Positions 5,708 to 7,914 of a stretch of 7,914 nucleotides of DNA are shown here, in pieces; the stretch's first letter is position 1; each line of letters opens with the position of its first letter. The notes under the pieces are model-generated. The model saw only the letters and a program-made list of their open reading frames with translations. It was not told the origin of the DNA and made no database searches. The translations under genes and the position numbers were made by a program. The stretch covers positions 1 to 7,914 of the forward strand of contig DOSQ01000120.1 in assembly GCA_003512125.1 (NCBI GenBank), in the 5' to 3' direction. The DNA comes from Acidaminococcaceae bacterium (lineage in GTDB: Bacteria > Bacillota > Negativicutes > Acidaminococcales > Acidaminococcaceae).

Positions 5708-6898
5708 ATGAACTGCAGAATTATTACAGAGACAGAACTGCCCCGGGCCATGGCGCTGTGGGATTACTGTTTCGAAAAGAAAGAAGAGCCTTTTTTCCAG
5801 TGGTACTTTCAGGAATATTGTTTACAGCATAATCTTGTGTTAGGCGGTTTCTCCGAAGAGGACGGGCATTTACAGAGTATGCTGCACCTGAATCCGTACA
5901 GTATTTTATTGCGGGGGCAGGAAGAACGCGTTCCGTATATTGTGGGCGTGGCCACAGACCCGGCGGACCGGGGACAGAATCTGACGGGGGAACTGCTGCA
6001 GTCGGCGTTCCGCCAGCTGCGCAAGAAAGGCTGTGCTTTTGCTCTTTTGATGCCCGTCTATGCAGGAATATATCAGACCTGTGATTTTGCATTTTGTTAT
6101 AGCAAACATGTATATGAAATGCCGTTATCAAAGCTTATTGTACCGTTCCCTTCCGGTAACCTGCAAATCCGGCATTTCAGCGCTTACGGGCGCGAACTGT
6201 TTGAAGATGTATATGCAGCCTTGTCGGACTGCTATAACGGACTGCCGATCCGCACAGACTTTCAATGGCAGAAGCTGCTGACCGTACATCAGCTTGAAAA
6301 GGTTCAGGCGGCAGTAGTGTATCACGGAGGGGACCCCAGAGGCTACATGTTCTATCAGATTACAGAAGATAAAACATTTTTTGTTCAGGAACTGGTTGCG
6401 CTGACGCCGGACGCAAAATGGGCGCTGCTGCAATACGCCAAAGGGCATCTGTCATCGGCGGATAAGCTGTACTGGGAAGCTATGGAAGACGATCTTACGT
6501 ATCTTGATTTTCCGGATGCAGAACTGGCTGGGCGGGTAAAACCTTTTATGATGGTGCGCTGTTGTGACGCGGTACAGGCGCTGGAACGGTATGAAGTACC
6601 GGAAAATTGTCCGGACGGACAGGTAACTCTGTTGCTGCAAGATGAGCTGCTGGAAGAAAATAACTGCCTCGTCACCCTGACAGTTGATTCGGGAAGCCTG
6701 TATCTGGAAAAGGGAAAAAGCCCTGCTGACGCGGTGATTCCGATGGGTGCTTTTGCCCAGCTTTACTTTGGAGCCTACACCTTTACCCAGCTGGTAGAAG
6801 CCGGAAAAATCAGGATGCAGTCCTATTTACCGGAATTGCCGGTCTTTCTTGATTTATTATTCCCCAAATGCATTAATTATATTAATGAGTATTATTAA
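5708..6898 (+). CDS. Eis-like GNAT N-acetyltransferase
   Basis: This 396-residue protein has an N-terminal GNAT domain and a long C-terminal half, the layout of the Eis family, in which a second GNAT-like region and a sterol-carrier-like domain follow the catalytic one. The acetyl-CoA-binding region is IVGVATDPADRGQNLTGELL (78-97), with the pyrophosphate loop at R88-G94. Strand FALLMPVYAGIYQTCDF (111-127) has the tyrosine position (Y122) found before the end of the GNAT core. Eis proteins acetylate amines such as aminoglycosides, but homologues are diverse and the substrate here is unknown. GAGGG at 5699-5703 is 4 nt before the ATG. Pairing with a DUF2156 gene, itself GNAT-fold, suggests two related acyl or aminoacyl transfers on a shared pathway; that is inference. 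Confidence 0.82.
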   Translation: MNCRIITETELPRAMALWDYCFEKKEEPFFQWYFQEYCLQHNLVLGGFSEEDGHLQSMLHLNPYSILLRGQEERVPYIVGVATDPADRGQNLTGELLQSAFRQLRKKGCAFALLMPVYAGIYQTCDFAFCYSKHVYEMPLSKLIVPFPSGNLQIRHFSAYGRELFEDVYAALSDCYNGLPIRTDFQWQKLLTVHQLEKVQAAVVYHGGDPRGYMFYQITEDKTFFVQELVALTPDAKWALLQYAKGHLSSADKLYWEAMEDDLTYLDFPDAELAGRVKPFMMVRCCDAVQALERYEVPENCPDGQVTLLLQDELLEENNCLVTLTVDSGSLYLEKGKSPADAVIPMGAFAQLYFGAYTFTQLVEAGKIRMQSYLPELPVFLDLLFPKCINYINEYY

Positions 6899-6922
6899 TT
6901 ATCAGCACACGGAGGCCAAACC

Positions 6923-7914
6923 ATGAGTGACATCAGACGAATTTATGTTGAAAAGAAAGACGCATTTGCCGTAGAAGCCAAAGGGCTGCTGGCAGATCTG
7001 AAGAACAACCTGCTGATGGACGGACTGGAAAAAGTCCGCGTTTTGGCGCGTTATGATGTAATGGGTCTTTCGGAGGAAGAGTTTGCACAGGCACTGCAGC
7101 TGGTATTATCTGAACCGCCTGTGGATACGGTTATGGAAGAACTGGTTCCTGCAGCTGATGAAAAGATGTTTGCAGTAGAGTTGCTGCCGGGCCAGTATGA
7201 CCAGCGGGAAGACTTTGCGGCCCAATGCATCCAGCTGATCACCCAGAAAGAAAAACCGCTGGTGGCTGCCGCCAAGGTCTATGTATTAAAAGGCAGTCTG
7301 TCCGATGGGGAATTTGAAAAAGTAAAAAATTATCTGGTGAATCCCATCGAAGCCCGGGAAGCGGCCCTGGAAAAACCGGAAACGCTGGAAGACACCTGGG
7401 AAGAACCGGCGGATGTGGAACGGATGGAAGGCTTTTTGGACCGTTCGGAAGCGGAAATCGCTGCCATGCAGAAAGAACTGGGGCTTGCCATGAGCGTGGA
7501 AGACCTGCTGTGGATCCAAAAGTACTTTAAAGAAGAAGAAAAACGCGTGCCCACCATTACGGAAATCCGTGTGCTGGATACCTATTGGTCTGATCACTGC
7601 CGCCATACCACGTTCATGACGAATCTGGATAAAGTAGAGATCGAACCCGGGTATTATACAAAACCGATTGAAGAAGCCTTTAAACAGTATCTGTCTATCC
7701 GCGACAAGGTGTACGGCAAGAAAACGGACCGTCCCATCACCCTGATGGACATGGCCTGCATTGCAACGAAGAAACTGAAAAAGGAAAACAAATTCCCGGA
7801 CAACGATGACTCCGAGGAGATCAATGCCTGTTCCATCGTCGTTCCGGTTGAAATTGACGGTAAAAAAGAAGACTGGCTGGTTATGTTCAAGAACGAGACC
7901 CATAACCATCCCAC
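6923..7914 (+). CDS. purL: PurL, phosphoribosylformylglycinamidine synthase (5' part)
   Basis: PurL makes formylglycinamidine ribonucleotide from FGAR, glutamine and ATP, the fourth step of de novo purine synthesis. The first 330 residues are here and the frame is open at the right edge. The N-terminal region (1-150) resembles the PurS-like domain of large, single-chain PurL. A linker follows with VEDLLWIQKYF (about 193-203). Then come the diagnostic LDTYWSDHCRHTTF (218-231), with H225 and H228, and KNETHNHP (323-330), part of the ATP/metal-binding site. The clostridial-type long PurL is the best match, and the full protein should be about 1250 residues. GGAGG at 6911-6915 is 7 nt before the ATG. 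It lies only 24 nt after the acetyltransferase stop, and I see no promoter or purine riboswitch of its own. Confidence 0.95.
   Translation, partial: MSDIRRIYVEKKDAFAVEAKGLLADLKNNLLMDGLEKVRVLARYDVMGLSEEEFAQALQLVLSEPPVDTVMEELVPAADEKMFAVELLPGQYDQREDFAAQCIQLITQKEKPLVAAAKVYVLKGSLSDGEFEKVKNYLVNPIEAREAALEKPETLEDTWEEPADVERMEGFLDRSEAEIAAMQKELGLAMSVEDLLWIQKYFKEEEKRVPTITEIRVLDTYWSDHCRHTTFMTNLDKVEIEPGYYTKPIEEAFKQYLSIRDKVYGKKTDRPITLMDMACIATKKLKKENKFPDNDDSEEINACSIVVPVEIDGKKEDWLVMFKNETHNHP

Noticed and set aside
7286..7909. Minus-strand ORF of 207 codons, very rich in Phe
   Set aside because: Antisense to purL; the Phe richness is the complement of purL's Glu and Lys codons.

Overview
The window reads as a stretch of chromosome from an anaerobic Firmicute. 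I infer the class Negativicutes (relatives of Megasphaera, Veillonella, Acidaminococcus, Sporomusa) from moderate GC with GC-rich wobble positions, strong AGGAGG-type ribosome binding sites, the large single-chain PurL, and a nucleotide-loop cobamide cluster with two CobT-family genes. This is inference; no marker gene is present. All supported genes lie on the + strand.

Region 1 (1-3916) is the end of a cobamide (vitamin B12) operon that assembles and attaches the lower ligand. It holds the 3' end of cobU, then cobT, cobS, a second divergent CobT-family gene, and a cobC-like phosphatase. CobU activates adenosylcobinamide as the GDP derivative, CobT activates the lower base as a riboside phosphate, CobS joins the two, and CobC removes the phosphate. 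The two CobT-family proteins have lost different signature motifs. The first keeps the E/NTT, GRGSG and GEGTGA motifs but not the N-terminal KPPGSLG motif. The second keeps KPVGSL and GEG but lacks the NTT loop. This recalls the ArsA/ArsB pair of Sporomusa ovata, which activates phenol and p-cresol, and is the most interesting point in the window.

Region 2 (3917-4587) is a self-contained unit. An AT-rich upstream stretch with inverted repeats leads to a strong sigma-70-type promoter, a leader of about 130 nt containing a possible 18-codon ORF, a 97-residue protein with two zinc ribbons, and a clear intrinsic terminator.

Region 3 (4588-6898) starts with an extended -10 promoter and a structured leader. 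The leader holds a palindrome, a GC hairpin and a terminator-like hairpin. A DUF2156 protein follows whose best start is a rare ATT codon, and then an Eis-like GNAT acetyltransferase.

Region 4 (6899-7914) is the 5' part of purL, 24 nt after the acetyltransferase gene and probably cotranscribed with it. It runs off the window end. I saw no tRNA, rRNA, CRISPR array or mobile element.
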